NCBI GenBank assembly: GCA_003577315.1 | Contig: QEVK01000022.1 | Coordinates: forward strand, 18,027-82,026 | Reading direction: 5' to 3' | Length of the DNA stretch: 64,000 nt | DNA from: Hyphomicrobiales bacterium | GTDB taxonomy: Bacteria > Pseudomonadota > Alphaproteobacteria > Rhizobiales > Rhizobiaceae | Shown: positions 1 through 9,823 of the stretch, piece after piece | Position numbering within the stretch: position 1 is the first letter of the stretch | Layout of the letters: every line of letters begins with the position of its first letter | Position numbers and translations under genes: made by a program | Notes under the pieces: generated by a model | Database searches by the model: none | What the model saw: only the letters and a program-made list of their open reading frames with translations | What the model was told of the DNA's origin: nothing

Positions 1-674
1 CCGAGGAGTTCGTCGCCCGCATCCTGGCACGCGACCTCGGCGTCAGCCATGTCGTCACCGGCTTCGACTTCCATTTCGGCAAGGACCGGCAGGGCAATCC
101 CGATTTCCTGATCGCGGCGGGCGCGCGCCACGGCTTCGGCGTCAGCCTGGTCGAGGCGTTCCGCGACGAGGGCTGCGAAGTGGTCTCGTCGAGCCGCGTC
201 CGCGCGCTTCTCGCCGAAGGCGACGTCGCCGGGGCCGCCGGCCTTCTCGGCTACCGCTACACGGTCGAGGCCGGGATCGCGCACGGCAGGAAGCTCGGCC
301 GCACGCTGGGCTTTCCCACCGCCAACATGACGCTGCCCGAGGGCAACGGCCTGCGTCACGGCATCTACGCGGTCAGGCTGCGCCGCGCCGACGGCAGCCT
401 GCACGACGGCGTGGCGAGCTTCGGCCGCCGCCCGACCGTCACCGAGGACGGCGCGCCGCTCCTGGAAACCTACCTGTTCGACTTCTCCGGCGACCTCTAT
501 GGCGAGACCTGCCGGGTTTCCTTCTTCGGCTTCCTGCGCGGGGAGGAGAAGTTCGACGGCCTCGACGCGCTCACCGCCCAGATGAAGCGCGACGAGGAGG
601 AGGCGCGCGCGCTGCTGTCGGGCGCCCGGCCATTGTCTGCGCTCGATGTCCGCATCGCCTTTTCCGGCATTTAA
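1..674 (+). CDS. ribF: Bifunctional riboflavin kinase/FAD synthetase, C-terminal part
   Basis: The first 223 visible codons are the end of RibF, which phosphorylates riboflavin to FMN and adenylates FMN to FAD in the cytoplasm. The reading frame is open from base 3; the start codon lies left of the window. The visible part begins inside the nucleotidyltransferase domain (GFDFHFGKDRQG, then VSSSRVRALLAEGDV) and continues into the flavokinase domain (GRKLGRTLGFPTANM), whose PTAN loop binds the nucleotide. The protein ends with TAA at 672-674. The next gene starts about 65 bp downstream on the same strand. The family assignment is firm; only the N-terminal part cannot be assessed. Confidence 0.95.
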   Translation, partial: EEFVARILARDLGVSHVVTGFDFHFGKDRQGNPDFLIAAGARHGFGVSLVEAFRDEGCEVVSSSRVRALLAEGDVAGAAGLLGYRYTVEAGIAHGRKLGRTLGFPTANMTLPEGNGLRHGIYAVRLRRADGSLHDGVASFGRRPTVTEDGAPLLETYLFDFSGDLYGETCRVSFFGFLRGEEKFDGLDALTAQMKRDEEEARALLSGARPLSALDVRIAFSGI

Positions 675-740
675 TTCAAATTTTACCGAAATCTCCCAGT
701 GCTTGGCGTGACGTGTTCTGGTGTTGCGCAGGCGGGTGGC

Positions 741-1544
741 ATGAGTGTCGGAAGGTGGGTCGGCGTCGCGGCGGTGGCGCTGTTCGGGTTTGGCGCGGCG
801 CCGGCTTCGGCGCAAGGCTGGCTCTCGGGCGACTGGTATCTCAAGGTCGGCGGCGCGGTGCTGAACGCGCCGAAGTTCGAGGGCGCATCGGGCCGGGTGT
901 TCTCGTTCCAGCCGATGATCTCGCTCGGCAAGGCCGGCCCTTCCGCGCGCTTTTCCTCGCGCAACGACAACATCTCGCTCGCCTTCGTCGACACCGGCAC
1001 CTTCCGGGCCGGTGCGGCCGGCAAGCTGATCTGGGGCCGCGACGGCGACACCCATCCGGCGATCAGGGGCATGGCGCAAGTCAGATTCGGCGGCGAGGCC
1101 GGCGGCTTCGCCGAGATCTATCCGACCGGCTTCCTGCGGCTTCGCGCCGAGGTGCGCCACGGCATCCGCTCGCATGACGGCGTGGTGGCCGACCTTGCCG
1201 CCGACGCCTTCTTCGACGTCACCGAAAAGATACAGATCTCCGGCGGCCCGCGCGCCTCGTGGGCCTCGGCCGGCTATTTCGACGCCTGGTACGGCGTCGA
1301 CGCCGCCGAGGCGGCGGCCTCCGGCCTGTCGCGCTACGAGCCGGGCGGCGGCATGAAGTCGTGGGGCGCGGGCGGCGCGGTGACGTGGAGGACGACCGAC
1401 CGGCTCACCACCAGCGTCTTTGCCGAATACCAGCGGCTCGCCGGGCCGGCGGCGGCCTCGAGCCTGGTGCGCGAGCGCGGCGCGAAGGACCAGCTGCTGG
1501 TCGGCGCCTCGGCGAGCTATCGCTTCGACTTCTCGCTGCGCTGA
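741..1544 (+). CDS. MipA/OmpV-family outer-membrane protein
   Basis: This 267-residue protein begins with a clear Sec signal peptide (basic MSVGRW, hydrophobic core, cleavage after ASA at about residue 24). The mature part opens with GDWYLKVGGAVLNAPKFEG and continues as alternating short amphipathic strands, ending in SYRFDFSLR with an aromatic near the C-terminus, as expected for an outer-membrane beta-barrel. The pattern fits the MipA/OmpV family (MltA-interacting scaffold or porin-like proteins); the exact role in this organism is unknown. I chose the ATG at 741 because the signal peptide starts there; an upstream GTG at 699 would add 14 residues. It lies between ribF and ileS and is probably transcribed separately from ileS. 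Confidence 0.75.
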   Translation: MSVGRWVGVAAVALFGFGAAPASAQGWLSGDWYLKVGGAVLNAPKFEGASGRVFSFQPMISLGKAGPSARFSSRNDNISLAFVDTGTFRAGAAGKLIWGRDGDTHPAIRGMAQVRFGGEAGGFAEIYPTGFLRLRAEVRHGIRSHDGVVADLAADAFFDVTEKIQISGGPRASWASAGYFDAWYGVDAAEAAASGLSRYEPGGGMKSWGAGGAVTWRTTDRLTTSVFAEYQRLAGPAAASSLVRERGAKDQLLVGASASYRFDFSLR

Positions 1545-1796
1545 GCGGGGGCGGCGCATTCGCCTCTTTATTCCGGCCGCACCCTCGGCTAAAAGCCCCC
1601 ATCATGATCAGGGCCATGACACGGCGCGCCGCGTTCTTCGCGACCTCGATACGAATTACCGGCCCGGCCTTCCGGGCGGCCTGAGCGGCCGCCGGAGGGT
1701 CCGGGTTCCTGCGCGCCCTTTTCCCGCGCGCCTTCGCCTGTTTGAACGAAGCCTCGCCCGGCGCACCGCCGACCGGGCCGACGATGCGACAAGACC

Positions 1797-4700
1797 ATGA
1801 CCGAGACCGCCGAGAAGATCGACTATTCCAGGACGCTCTACCTGCCGCAGACCGAATTTCCCATGCGCGCCGGCCTGCCCGAGAAGGAGCCGCTGCTGGT
1901 CAAGCGCTGGCAGGAGATGAAGCTCTACCGCAAGCTGCGCGAAAGCGCTGCCGGCCGGCCGCTCTATGTGCTGCACGACGGCCCGCCCTACGCCAACGGC
2001 AACATCCATATCGGGCATGCGCTCAACAAGATCCTGAAGGACGTCATCACCCGCTCCTTCCAGATGCGCGGCTACGATTCCAACTACGTGCCGGGCTGGG
2101 ACTGCCACGGCCTGCCGATCGAGTGGAAGATCGAGGAGCAGTACCGCGCCAGGGGCAGGAACAAGGACGAGGTGCCGGTCAACGAGTTCCGCAAGGAATG
2201 CCGCGACTTCGCCCAGAACTGGATCAGGGTCCAGACGCAGGAGTTCCAGCGCCTCGGCGTCGAGGGCGACTTCGACAACCCCTATACGACCATGGCCTTC
2301 CACGCCGAGGCGCGCATCGCCGGCGAGCTGCTGAAGTTCGCCATGTCGGGCCAGCTCTATCGCGGCTCCAAGCCGGTGATGTGGTCGGTGGTCGAGCGCA
2401 CGGCGCTGGCCGAGGCCGAGGTGGAATATCAGGACTACGAGAGCGACACGATCTGGGTGAAGTTTCCCGTCGCTTCGTTCGACCGGGAGAAATTCGCCGG
2501 TCTGAGGGGCAGGACGGTCGCCGAGCTCGACAAGCCGTCTCCCGCCGGCGATCTCGACCGGCAGGCCACCGAGGACATGCTGGCGCTGGTTCCGGCCCTG
2601 CTCGATGCAAGCGTGCTGATCTGGACGACCACGCCGTGGACGATCCCCGGAAACAGGGCCGTGGCGTTCGCGCGGATAAACGTGCCCTATGGTCTTTACG
2701 AGGTCGAATCGGTCGAGAACGATTTCGGCCCGCGGCCCGGCGACAAGCTGATCGTCGCCAGCCGCCTCGCGCAGGAGTGCGCCGACAAGGCGAAGCTGAT
2801 CCTGAAGCGCATCGCCGCCGTGGACGGGACCATGCTCGATTGCCTGACGCTGGCGCACCCGCTGAAGGGGCTCGGCGGCGGCTACCAGTTCGCCGTGCCG
2901 ATGCTGGCGGGCGACCACGTCACCGAGGATGCCGGCACCGGCTTCGTCCACACCGCGCCGGGCCACGGACGCGAGGACTTCGACGCCTGGATGGACGCCG
3001 CCCGCGACCTCGCCGCCCGCGGCATCGAAACGACGATCCCCTTCACCGTGGACGACGCCGGGTTCTTCACCAAGGACGCGCCGGGCTTCGGGCCGGACCG
3101 CGAGGGCGGCCCCGCGCGCGTCATCGACGACAACGGCAAGAAGGGCGACGCCAACAAGGCCGTCATCGAGGCGCTGATCGCGCACGACGCGCTGTTCGCG
3201 CGCGGCCGCCTCAAGCACCAGTACCCGCATTCGTGGCGCTCGAAGAAGCCGGTGATCTTCCGCAACACGCCGCAATGGTTCGTCCACATGGACAAGGAGC
3301 TGGGCGGCTACGGGCTGCCGGACCGTCCGTCGCCGGGCACGGCCTCGCCCGGCGCCGTGGAGGCGCAGGCGCATCGGGCCGCCGCGCGCGCGGCCCGGCC
3401 CGATACGCTGCGCAACCGGGCGCTGGCGGCCATCGACGCCACCCGTTTCGTGCCGCCGGCCGGCCAGACGCGGCTTCGCGCCATGATCGAGGACCGCCCC
3501 GACTGGGTTCTTTCCCGGCAGCGCGCCTGGGGCGTGCCGATCTGCGTGTTCTGCGACGAGGACGGCGAGGTGCTGAAGGACGAGGCCGTCAACGCGCGCA
3601 TCCTCGCCGCCTTCGAGGAGGAGGGGGCCGACGCCTGGTTCGCGCCGGGCGCGCGCGCGCGCTTCCTCGGGGCCCGCGCGAGCGAGCCGTGGGAGATGGT
3701 CACCGACATCCTCGACGTGTGGTTCGATTCCGGCTCGACCCACTCCTTCACGCTGGAGGACCGGCCGGACCTGAAATGGCCGGCCGACGTCTATCTCGAA
3801 GGCTCCGACCAGCATCGCGGCTGGTTCCATTCCTCGCTGCTCGAAAGCTGCGGCACGCGCGGCCGCGCGCCCTACGACGCCGTCATCACCCATGGCTTCA
3901 CCATGGACGAGGACGGCCGCAAGATGTCGGCAAGAACGTGTTGCAGACCAACATCGACGCCTACCGCAAGCTTAGGAACACCATCCGCTGGATGCTGGGC
4001 ACGCTCGCCCATGACGAGGGCGAGGACGTCGCGCTTTCCGACATGCCGGAGCTGGAGCGGCTGATGCTGCACCGGCTGTCCGAGCTCGACGAGGTGGTGC
4101 GCAAGGGCTACGACGCCTTCGACTTCAAGCGCATCACCCGCGCCCTGATCGACTTCATGGTGGTCGAGCTGTCGGCCTTCTATTTCGACGTGCGCAAGGA
4201 TGCGCTCTACTGCGACGCGCCGTCGAGCGTGCGTCGCAAGGCCGCCCTCGTCGTCGTGCGCCACCTGTTCGACAATCTGGTGACGTGGCTTGCCCCGATG
4301 CTGCCCTTCACCGCCGAGGAGGCATGGCTCGCCCGCTACCCCGAGGCCGTGTCGGTGCATCTGGAGCAGTTCCGCGCCGTTCCGGCCGAATGGCGCGACG
4401 AGGCGCTCGCCGCCAGATGGCGCAAGGTCAGGGCCGTGCGCCGCGTCGTCACCGGCGCGCTGGAGGTCGAGCGCCGCGAGAAGCGCATCGGCTCGTCGCT
4501 GGAGGCCGCGCCGATCGTCCACATCGCCGATCCCGAGCTGATGGCGGCGGTGGCCGATGTCGACATGGCCGAGGTCTGCATCGTCAGCGCCATCTCGATC
4601 CTCGACAAGGCCGCGCCCCAGGGCGCCTTCGCGCTCGACGACATCGGGGGCGTCGCCGTGGTGCCGGCGCTCGCGGCGGGCCGCAAATGCGCGCGCTCCT

Positions 4701-4801
4701 GGCGCTACACCGACGATGTCGGCTCCGACCCGGAGTTTCCCGAGGTGTCGGCGCGCGACGCGGCGGCGCTGCGCGAATTGCGGGCGCTGGGGCGGCTGTG
4801 A
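1797..4801 (+). pseudogene. ileS: Isoleucyl-tRNA synthetase, broken by an internal deletion and frameshift at the KMSKS motif
   Basis: IleS charges tRNA-Ile with isoleucine. The N-terminal 711 codons run in one frame from ATG 1797: class I signature HIGH at residues 71-74, the CP1 editing domain ([11 protein letters not shown]), the connective domains and then GRKMS (KMS 709-711). At about 3930 the next recognisable residues, [20 protein letters not shown], are in a different frame, which is open to the TGA at 4799-4801 and encodes the anticodon-binding domain (289 residues). By comparison with the family about 37 residues, including the second K and S of KMSKS, are missing. The frame change requires a loss of 3n+1 bases. 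A further odd stretch of about 33 residues rich in Pro, Ala and Arg follows [11 protein letters not shown] near 3300. This is either an assembly error or a dead copy. Confidence 0.9.
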
Positions 4802-4967
4802 CGCCGCCCGGGGGCGATAACATGCGGCTCTGATCCCGCCCCCGTCATTGCCCGAAACCGTCGTTTGCGGTACAAGCGCGGCGGCCGGGTGCCATGTTGT
4901 CGCCGGAATGTCCGGCGACAAGGCGTGCGGTGTGGCGGTTTTCGCCCGGTGTGAGAGGCAGTTCGCA

Positions 4968-5606
4968 GTGAAGACAGATCGCAGCTTGTCGCGTGGCCAC
5001 GCGCCGCTTTTCCTGGGCGTATCCGCCGCCTGCGCCGCCGCGCTGCTGTCGGGCTGCATGAGCGCCCCCACCTACGGCACCGACAAGACCGCGACCGAGC
5101 AGCTTTTCGAGGATGTCACCGGCATCATCTCCACCGAGGGCCTGTCGGGCGACAGGAGCCGCGAGGCCGCGATCGCCTACAAGCCGCGGCCGGAGCTGGT
5201 CAAGCCGGCCTCGCTCGAGGTGCTGCCCGAGCCGCAGCGCGAGATGGCCACGGCCGACAACTCCGCCTGGCCGGAATCGCCCGAGCAGCGCCGCGCGCGC
5301 CTGCGCGCCGAGGCGACCGAGAACCAGGACAATTTCAACTACCGCTCGCCCATCGTCATGGGCGGTCTCAACGCCGGCCCGGTCGACCTCACGCCGGAGC
5401 AGCGGGCCGAGCTGGAGCGTCGCAAGCGCGAGCGCAACCAGGGCGATCCCGACAGTCGCAAGTACCTGTCCGAGCCGCCGGTCGGATACCGCGTCCCCAA
5501 CGCGACGGCCGCCGCCGGCGACCTCGGCGAGGACGAGTGGAAGAAGGAAAAGCGCGGCAAGAAGGCCGCCGGCAAGTCGTCCTGGCGCGACCTGCTGCCC
5601 TGGTGA
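4968..5606 (+). CDS. Predicted lipoprotein of unknown function
   Basis: This 212-residue protein has a type II signal peptide: basic start, hydrophobic stretch LFLGVSAACAAA and lipobox LLSGC with the lipidated cysteine at residue 30. The mature part is polar, low in hydrophobics, with a conserved-looking block NFNYRSPIVMGGLNAGPVDLTPEQRAELERRKRERNQ and a Lys-rich C-terminus ending in WRDLLPW. I recognise it as a type of hypothetical protein found next to ileS in Rhizobiales but know no function. GTG 4968 was chosen because it has a GAGAGG ribosome site and puts the signal peptide at the N-terminus; an ATG at 4848 would add 40 unlikely residues. It converges with tadA. Confidence 0.7.
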   Translation: MKTDRSLSRGHAPLFLGVSAACAAALLSGCMSAPTYGTDKTATEQLFEDVTGIISTEGLSGDRSREAAIAYKPRPELVKPASLEVLPEPQREMATADNSAWPESPEQRRARLRAEATENQDNFNYRSPIVMGGLNAGPVDLTPEQRAELERRKRERNQGDPDSRKYLSEPPVGYRVPNATAAAGDLGEDEWKKEKRGKKAAGKSSWRDLLPW

Positions 5607-5625
5607 TCCGGCGTCAGCGCCGGTT

Positions 5626-6072
5626 TCAGCGCTTGTCCCGGAAGAACGATTTCAGCATCTGCGAAGCCCGCTTCTCGGCGAAGCCGGCATAGGTTTCGGG
5701 CGCGTGGTGGCATGTCGGCTGCGAGAACAGCCGCACGCCGCTGACCACCGCGCCGCCCTTCTCGTCGGCCGCGCCGAAATAGAGCCGGCGGATGCGCGAG
5801 AACGAGATCGCCGCCGCGCACATCGGGCAGGGCTCCAGCGTCACGTAGAGATCGGCCTGCGGCAGCCGCTCGCTCGCCATGAGGCGGCAGGCCTCGCGGA
5901 TTGCCAGCATCTCGGCGTGGGCGGTGGGGTCGTTGAGCTCGCGGGTGCGGTTGCCGGCGCGCGCGAGGATCGCGCCGTCCTGCGCGACGACGGCGCCGAT
6001 CGGCACTTCGCCGCGCCGGGCGGCGGCCTCCGCCTCGGCGAAGGCTGCCTCCATGAAGGGGGACGGTTTCAT
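5626..6072 (-). CDS. tadA: tRNA-specific adenosine deaminase
   Basis: TadA deaminates the wobble adenosine A34 of tRNA-Arg(ACG) to inosine. The 148-residue protein has the cytidine-deaminase fold zinc site intact: HAE at 52-54 (His ligand and catalytic Glu) and PCPMC at 81-85 (two Cys ligands). RLYFGAADEKGGA and the C-terminal helix FAEKRASQMLKSFFRDKR are also typical. Length is normal. It is convergent with the lipoprotein gene (20 bp apart) and divergent from rluB, with 78 bp between the start codons, so that gap must hold both promoters. Confidence 0.93.
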   Translation of the reverse strand: MKPSPFMEAAFAEAEAAARRGEVPIGAVVAQDGAILARAGNRTRELNDPTAHAEMLAIREACRLMASERLPQADLYVTLEPCPMCAAAISFSRIRRLYFGAADEKGGAVVSGVRLFSQPTCHHAPETYAGFAEKRASQMLKSFFRDKR

Positions 6073-6150
6073 GCGCTCGGTGCCGATGACATTTCACTCG
6101 CAAGGCCAGACTGGCTCTGATAGTTACCCGCGCGGAAAGGCGAGCGCCAC

Positions 6151-7815
6151 ATGAACGACGACAGAAAAAAGCCCTTTGCCGGCGGCAAGGGGGGCGGCAA
6201 GGGGGGCGGCAAGGGCACCGGCAAGGGGCGTGGCCCCGGCAAGGAGCGTGGCCCCGGCGGCCCCGCGGCCGGGCGCGAGGGTGGCCGCCCGCCGCGCGCC
6301 GCCCGCGACGGCGAGGCCAAGCCGTTGCGCCGGCAGGACGGGGCCAAGCGCGCCTTCGCCGGCCGCGAGGACGGCAAGCCCGGCAAGCCGCGCCCCGGCA
6401 GATGGGAGCGCGAGCAGGAAAAGGCGGGCGAGGGCGGGGAACGCCGGCCGGGCAAGCCGTTCGCGCCGCGCGGCGGCGATGCGCCGCGCCCGCGCCCGGC
6501 ACGGCGCGAGCGCGAGGAGCCGGCGGCGGCTATCGCGGAAGGCGGCGGCGAGCGCATCGCGCGCCGGCTGGCGCGCGCGGGCGTCTCGTCCCGCCGCGAT
6601 GCCGAGGCGATGATCGCCGCGGGGCGCGTGACGCTCAACGGCAGGGTGCTCGACACGCCCGCCGTCAATGTCGGCGCGCACGACCGCATCGAGATCGACG
6701 GCAAGCCGATCCCGGCCGTCGAGCGCACGCGGCTGTTCCTGTTCCACAAGCCGGCGGGCGTGGTCACGACCAGCCGCGACCCCGAGGGCCGCAGGACCGT
6801 GTTCGACGTGCTGCCCGGGGACCTGCCGCGGCTGATGACGGTCGGCCGGCTCGACATCAACACCGAAGGGCTGCTGCTGCTGACCAATGACGGCGGCCTG
6901 TCGCGTGTGCTGGAGCTGCCGGCGACCGGCTGGCTGCGGCGCTATCGCGTGCGCGTCCACGGCAAGGTCGAGCAGCAGGCGCTCGACGCGCTCAAGGAGG
7001 GCATTGCCGTCGACGGCGTGTTCTACGGCGCGGTGGAAGCCGCGCTCGACCGCGAGCAGGGCTCCAACGCCTGGCTGACCGTCGGCCTGCGCGAGGGCAA
7101 GAATCGGGAAGTGAAGAACATCCTCGGCGCGCTCGGGCTGGAGGTGACGCGGCTGATCCGCGTCTCCTTCGGGCCGTTCCAGCTCGGCGATCTCGCCGAG
7201 GGCGAGTTGCGCGAGCTGAAGGGCCGCTACCTGCGCGACCAGCTCGGCGAGCGGCTGATCGAGGAATCGGGGGCGAATTTCGACGCGCCGGTGCTGAACC
7301 CCGTCTCCTCGCGCGACGCGGCGGCCGGCGAGGCGCGGCCCGCCCGCCCCGCCCGCCCGCGCGAGGACACGCCCGCAGACCGCCGGGAAGACAGGCGCGA
7401 AAGCCGGCGTGAGGACGCGCTCGGCCGGCTGGACACGCGGAAGCCGCCGCGCGGCAAGCCGGCGCGGAAGGATGCGGCGCGGCCGGCCGGCAAGGGCGGA
7501 TTCGGCGCGCCGAAGCCGGGCGCCGCGGGCAAGCCCGGCGGCCGCGGCGAGCGGCCGGAGGAGAAGCCGCGCGCCCGCACCTCGAACGTGTGGATGGCGC
7601 CGGGCGCCAAGCCGCTCGGCGAGAAGAAGGCGGCGGCGCTGGCCGAGAGGAGCGAGGGACGCCGCTATGCCGGCAAGCCGCGCCCCGCCGGCAAGCCCGG
7701 GGGCAAACCGACCGGAAAGCCGGGCGGCAGGCCCGGTGGGCGACCAGACGGACGACCCGGTGGGCGGCCGGGAACGGGCAGGGGAGGCCCGCGCAAGCCG
7801 CGCGGCGAGGGCTGA
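6151..7815 (+). CDS. rluB: RluB-type 23S rRNA pseudouridine synthase with long basic low-complexity tails
   Basis: This is an RsuA/RluB-family pseudouridine synthase, expected to modify 23S rRNA. The catalytic core lies at about residues 130-370: an S4 RNA-binding domain (RIARRLARAGVSSRRDAEAMI) followed by the synthase domain with the catalytic aspartate in GRLDINTEGLLLLTNDG (Asp235) and the NREVKNI motif. It is 554 residues, roughly twice the size of a minimal RluB. The extra sequence is about 130 residues of Gly/Lys/Arg repeats at the N-terminus and about 180 residues of Arg/Pro/Gly/Lys repeats at the C-terminus. Such tails occur in alphaproteobacterial homologues and probably bind RNA. Its TGA overlaps the ATG of rsmD, so the two are co-translated. 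Confidence 0.88.
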   Translation: MNDDRKKPFAGGKGGGKGGGKGTGKGRGPGKERGPGGPAAGREGGRPPRAARDGEAKPLRRQDGAKRAFAGREDGKPGKPRPGRWEREQEKAGEGGERRPGKPFAPRGGDAPRPRPARREREEPAAAIAEGGGERIARRLARAGVSSRRDAEAMIAAGRVTLNGRVLDTPAVNVGAHDRIEIDGKPIPAVERTRLFLFHKPAGVVTTSRDPEGRRTVFDVLPGDLPRLMTVGRLDINTEGLLLLTNDGGLSRVLELPATGWLRRYRVRVHGKVEQQALDALKEGIAVDGVFYGAVEAALDREQGSNAWLTVGLREGKNREVKNILGALGLEVTRLIRVSFGPFQLGDLAEGELRELKGRYLRDQLGERLIEESGANFDAPVLNPVSSRDAAAGEARPARPARPREDTPADRREDRRESRREDALGRLDTRKPPRGKPARKDAARPAGKGGFGAPKPGAAGKPGGRGERPEEKPRARTSNVWMAPGAKPLGEKKAAALAERSEGRRYAGKPRPAGKPGGKPTGKPGGRPGGRPDGRPGGRPGTGRGGPRKPRGEG

Positions 7816-8369
7816 TGCGCATCGTCGGCGGCGCGTTGCGCGGCCGGCCGCTGGCCGCGCCGCGCTCCGATTCGATCCGCCCGACCAGCGACCGCACCCG
7901 CGAGGCCGTCTTCAACATCATCGCCCATGGCTGGCCGGAGCGGTTGGAAGGCGCGCGCGTGCTCGACCTCTTCGCCGGCACCGGCGCGCTGGGGCTGGAG
8001 GCGCTGTCGCGCGGGGCGGCCCAGGCCCTCTTCGTCGAGGAGTCCGCCGAGGGGCGCGGCCTGATCCGCACCAATGTCGAGGCCTTCGGCCTTCAGGGCC
8101 GGGCCAGGATATTCCGCCGCGACGCCGCAAGGCTGGGCGAGGCCGGCACCATCGCGCCCTTCGATCTCGTCTTCGCCGATCCGCCCTACGGCAAGGGCCT
8201 GGCCGAACAGGCGCTGCAATCGGCGCTCGCCGGCGGCTGGCTGAAGCCGGATGCGCTCGTCGTGGTCGAGGAGGCGGCCGCCACGCCGTTCCAGCCGCCG
8301 CAGGGGCTGGCGCTCGTCGAGCGCCGCGACTGGGGCGACACCTGCGTGACATTTGGCGCCCGCACCTGA
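7815..8369 (+). CDS. rsmD: 16S rRNA (guanine966-N2)-methyltransferase
   Basis: RsmD methylates N2 of G966 in 16S rRNA using S-adenosylmethionine. The 184-residue protein carries the SAM-binding motif DLFAGTGALG at 51-60 and the catalytic DPPY motif at 122-125, and the family N-terminus MRIVGGALRGRPLAAP. The start ATG at 7815 overlaps the rluB stop codon, fixing the start and indicating translational coupling. Length is normal for the family. Together with rluB and tadA upstream it forms an RNA-modification group. Confidence 0.93.
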   Translation: MRIVGGALRGRPLAAPRSDSIRPTSDRTREAVFNIIAHGWPERLEGARVLDLFAGTGALGLEALSRGAAQALFVEESAEGRGLIRTNVEAFGLQGRARIFRRDAARLGEAGTIAPFDLVFADPPYGKGLAEQALQSALAGGWLKPDALVVVEEAAATPFQPPQGLALVERRDWGDTCVTFGART

Positions 8370-8410
8370 ATTCGGCCAATCTTGCGTCCGATGACGGCTT
8401 TGCCCGCGCG

Positions 8411-8432
8411 CGGCGGCTTGCCTGAGCCGCCG
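8411..8432 (+). terminator. Possible hairpin between rsmD and the M16 peptidase genes
   Basis: An inverted repeat with 8-bp arms (CGGCGGCT / AGCCGCCG) around a 6-nt loop lies 41 bp after the rsmD stop. No strong T tract follows, so it may be a weak or Rho-assisted terminator, or simply GC-rich noise. Confidence 0.3.
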
Positions 8433-8473
8433 CAGGCGTTATCAGTCGCGGGGACGGGAAGAAGGATGAGCCC

Positions 8474-9823
8474 ATGGACGTGATTCGCGATTTCAGCCTG
8501 CGGGCGGCGCTCGCCGCCGGGCTGCTGGCCGCAGCATCGGCCCCGCTCCATGCCGAGGACGCGCCGCAGATCGACAGCTTCAGCCTCGACAACGGGCTTC
8601 AGGTCGTCGTCATCCCCGACCGGCGCGCGCCCATCGTCACCCACATGCTGTGGTACAAGGTCGGCTCCGCCGACGAGGACCCCGGCAAGTCGGGCATCGC
8701 CCATTTCTTCGAGCACCTGATGTTCAAGGGCACCGCCAATCACGGCCCCGGCGAGTTCTCCGCCCGCGTCGCCGAGGTCGGCGGCCGCGAGAACGCCTTC
8801 ACCTCCTACGACTACACCGCCTACTACCAGCAGGTGGCGCCGCAGGTGCTGCCGGACATGATGGCCTTCGAGGCCGACCGCATGACCAACCTCGTGCTCA
8901 CCGAGGAGGTGATCGCGCCCGAGCGTGACGTCATCATCGAGGAGCGCAACTCGCGGGTCGAGAACGACCCCGGCTCGCTGCTCTCGGAGGAGGTCAGCGC
9001 CACGCTCTACCAGAACCATCCCTACCGCATCCCGGTCATCGGCTGGATGCACGAGATCGAGAAGCTCAACCGCGACGACGCCATCGACTTCTACCGCCGC
9101 TACTACGCCCCCAACAACGCGGTGCTGGTGGTGGCGGGCGACGTCGACGCCGCCAGCGTGCGCGAGCTGGCCGAGGCCACCTACGGCAAGGTCCCGCGCG
9201 GGCCGGACCTGCCGCCGCGCGTGCGCCCGACCGAGCCCGAGCAGAACACGCGCCGCACCGTGACGCTGGTGGACGAGCGCGTCGGCGTGCCGTCCTTCTC
9301 CAAGCGCTGGGTGGTGCCGTCCTACACCACGGGCGAGGGCCGCGAGGCCGAGGCGCTCGACCTGCTCGCCGAGGTGCTGGGCGGCGGCGTGCGCAGCCGC
9401 ATCTATCAGGAGCTGGTGGTGCGGCGCGGCATCGCCTCCTCGGCCATGGCCTACTACCAGAGCACGGCGCTCGACGACACGATGTTCATGGTCATGGGCT
9501 CGCCGCGCGGCGAGGCGACGATTGCCGACGTCGAGAAGGCCATCGACGCCGAGATCGCCAAGATCGCCACCGACGGCGTCGGCGAGGAGGAACTGGAGAA
9601 GGCCAAGAAGCGCTTCGTGCGCTCGATGATCTTCGCGCGCGACGAGCAGGACGGCATGGCGCGCATCTACGGCTCGACGCTGACCACCGGCGGAACGGTC
9701 GAGGACATCGCCGGCTGGCCCGAGCGCATCCGCGCCGTCACGGCCGGGGACGTCAAGGCGGCCGCCGTGCGCTGGCTGGACGAGCGGCGCGCCGTCGCCG
9801 GCTACCTGCTTCCGAAGGAATGA
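8474..9823 (+). CDS. M16-family zinc metallopeptidase, catalytic member
   Basis: This 449-residue protein is an insulinase/processing-peptidase-like (M16B) protease with a Sec signal peptide (cleavage after LHA near residue 27), so it should act in the periplasm. The inverted zinc motif HFFEH is at residues 77-81 and the third-ligand region is [15 protein letters not shown] second, inactive-type M16 domain makes up the C-terminal half. The start at 8474 has a GAAGGATGAG ribosome site. Its stop overlaps the start of the next gene, which encodes a non-catalytic M16 partner; such pairs usually form a heterodimer (compare Sphingomonas Sph2681/Sph2682). Confidence 0.9.
   Translation: MDVIRDFSLRAALAAGLLAAASAPLHAEDAPQIDSFSLDNGLQVVVIPDRRAPIVTHMLWYKVGSADEDPGKSGIAHFFEHLMFKGTANHGPGEFSARVAEVGGRENAFTSYDYTAYYQQVAPQVLPDMMAFEADRMTNLVLTEEVIAPERDVIIEERNSRVENDPGSLLSEEVSATLYQNHPYRIPVIGWMHEIEKLNRDDAIDFYRRYYAPNNAVLVVAGDVDAASVRELAEATYGKVPRGPDLPPRVRPTEPEQNTRRTVTLVDERVGVPSFSKRWVVPSYTTGEGREAEALDLLAEVLGGGVRSRIYQELVVRRGIASSAMAYYQSTALDDTMFMVMGSPRGEATIADVEKAIDAEIAKIATDGVGEEELEKAKKRFVRSMIFARDEQDGMARIYGSTLTTGGTVEDIAGWPERIRAVTAGDVKAAAVRWLDERRAVAGYLLPKE

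Noticed and set aside
1545..1796. T-box or other leader control upstream of ileS
   Set aside because: No T-box signature or antiterminator pairing was found, and T-boxes are not expected in Alphaproteobacteria.
1656..3893. Very long open frame on the minus strand opposite ileS
   Set aside because: It lies antisense to the conserved synthetase domains and its product has no recognisable motif. Such frames are normal in DNA this GC-rich.
6176..6260. Direct repeats at the rluB 5' end as a CRISPR-like array
   Set aside because: The repeats are short coding units for Gly-Lys residues without spacers, inside a continuous reading frame.
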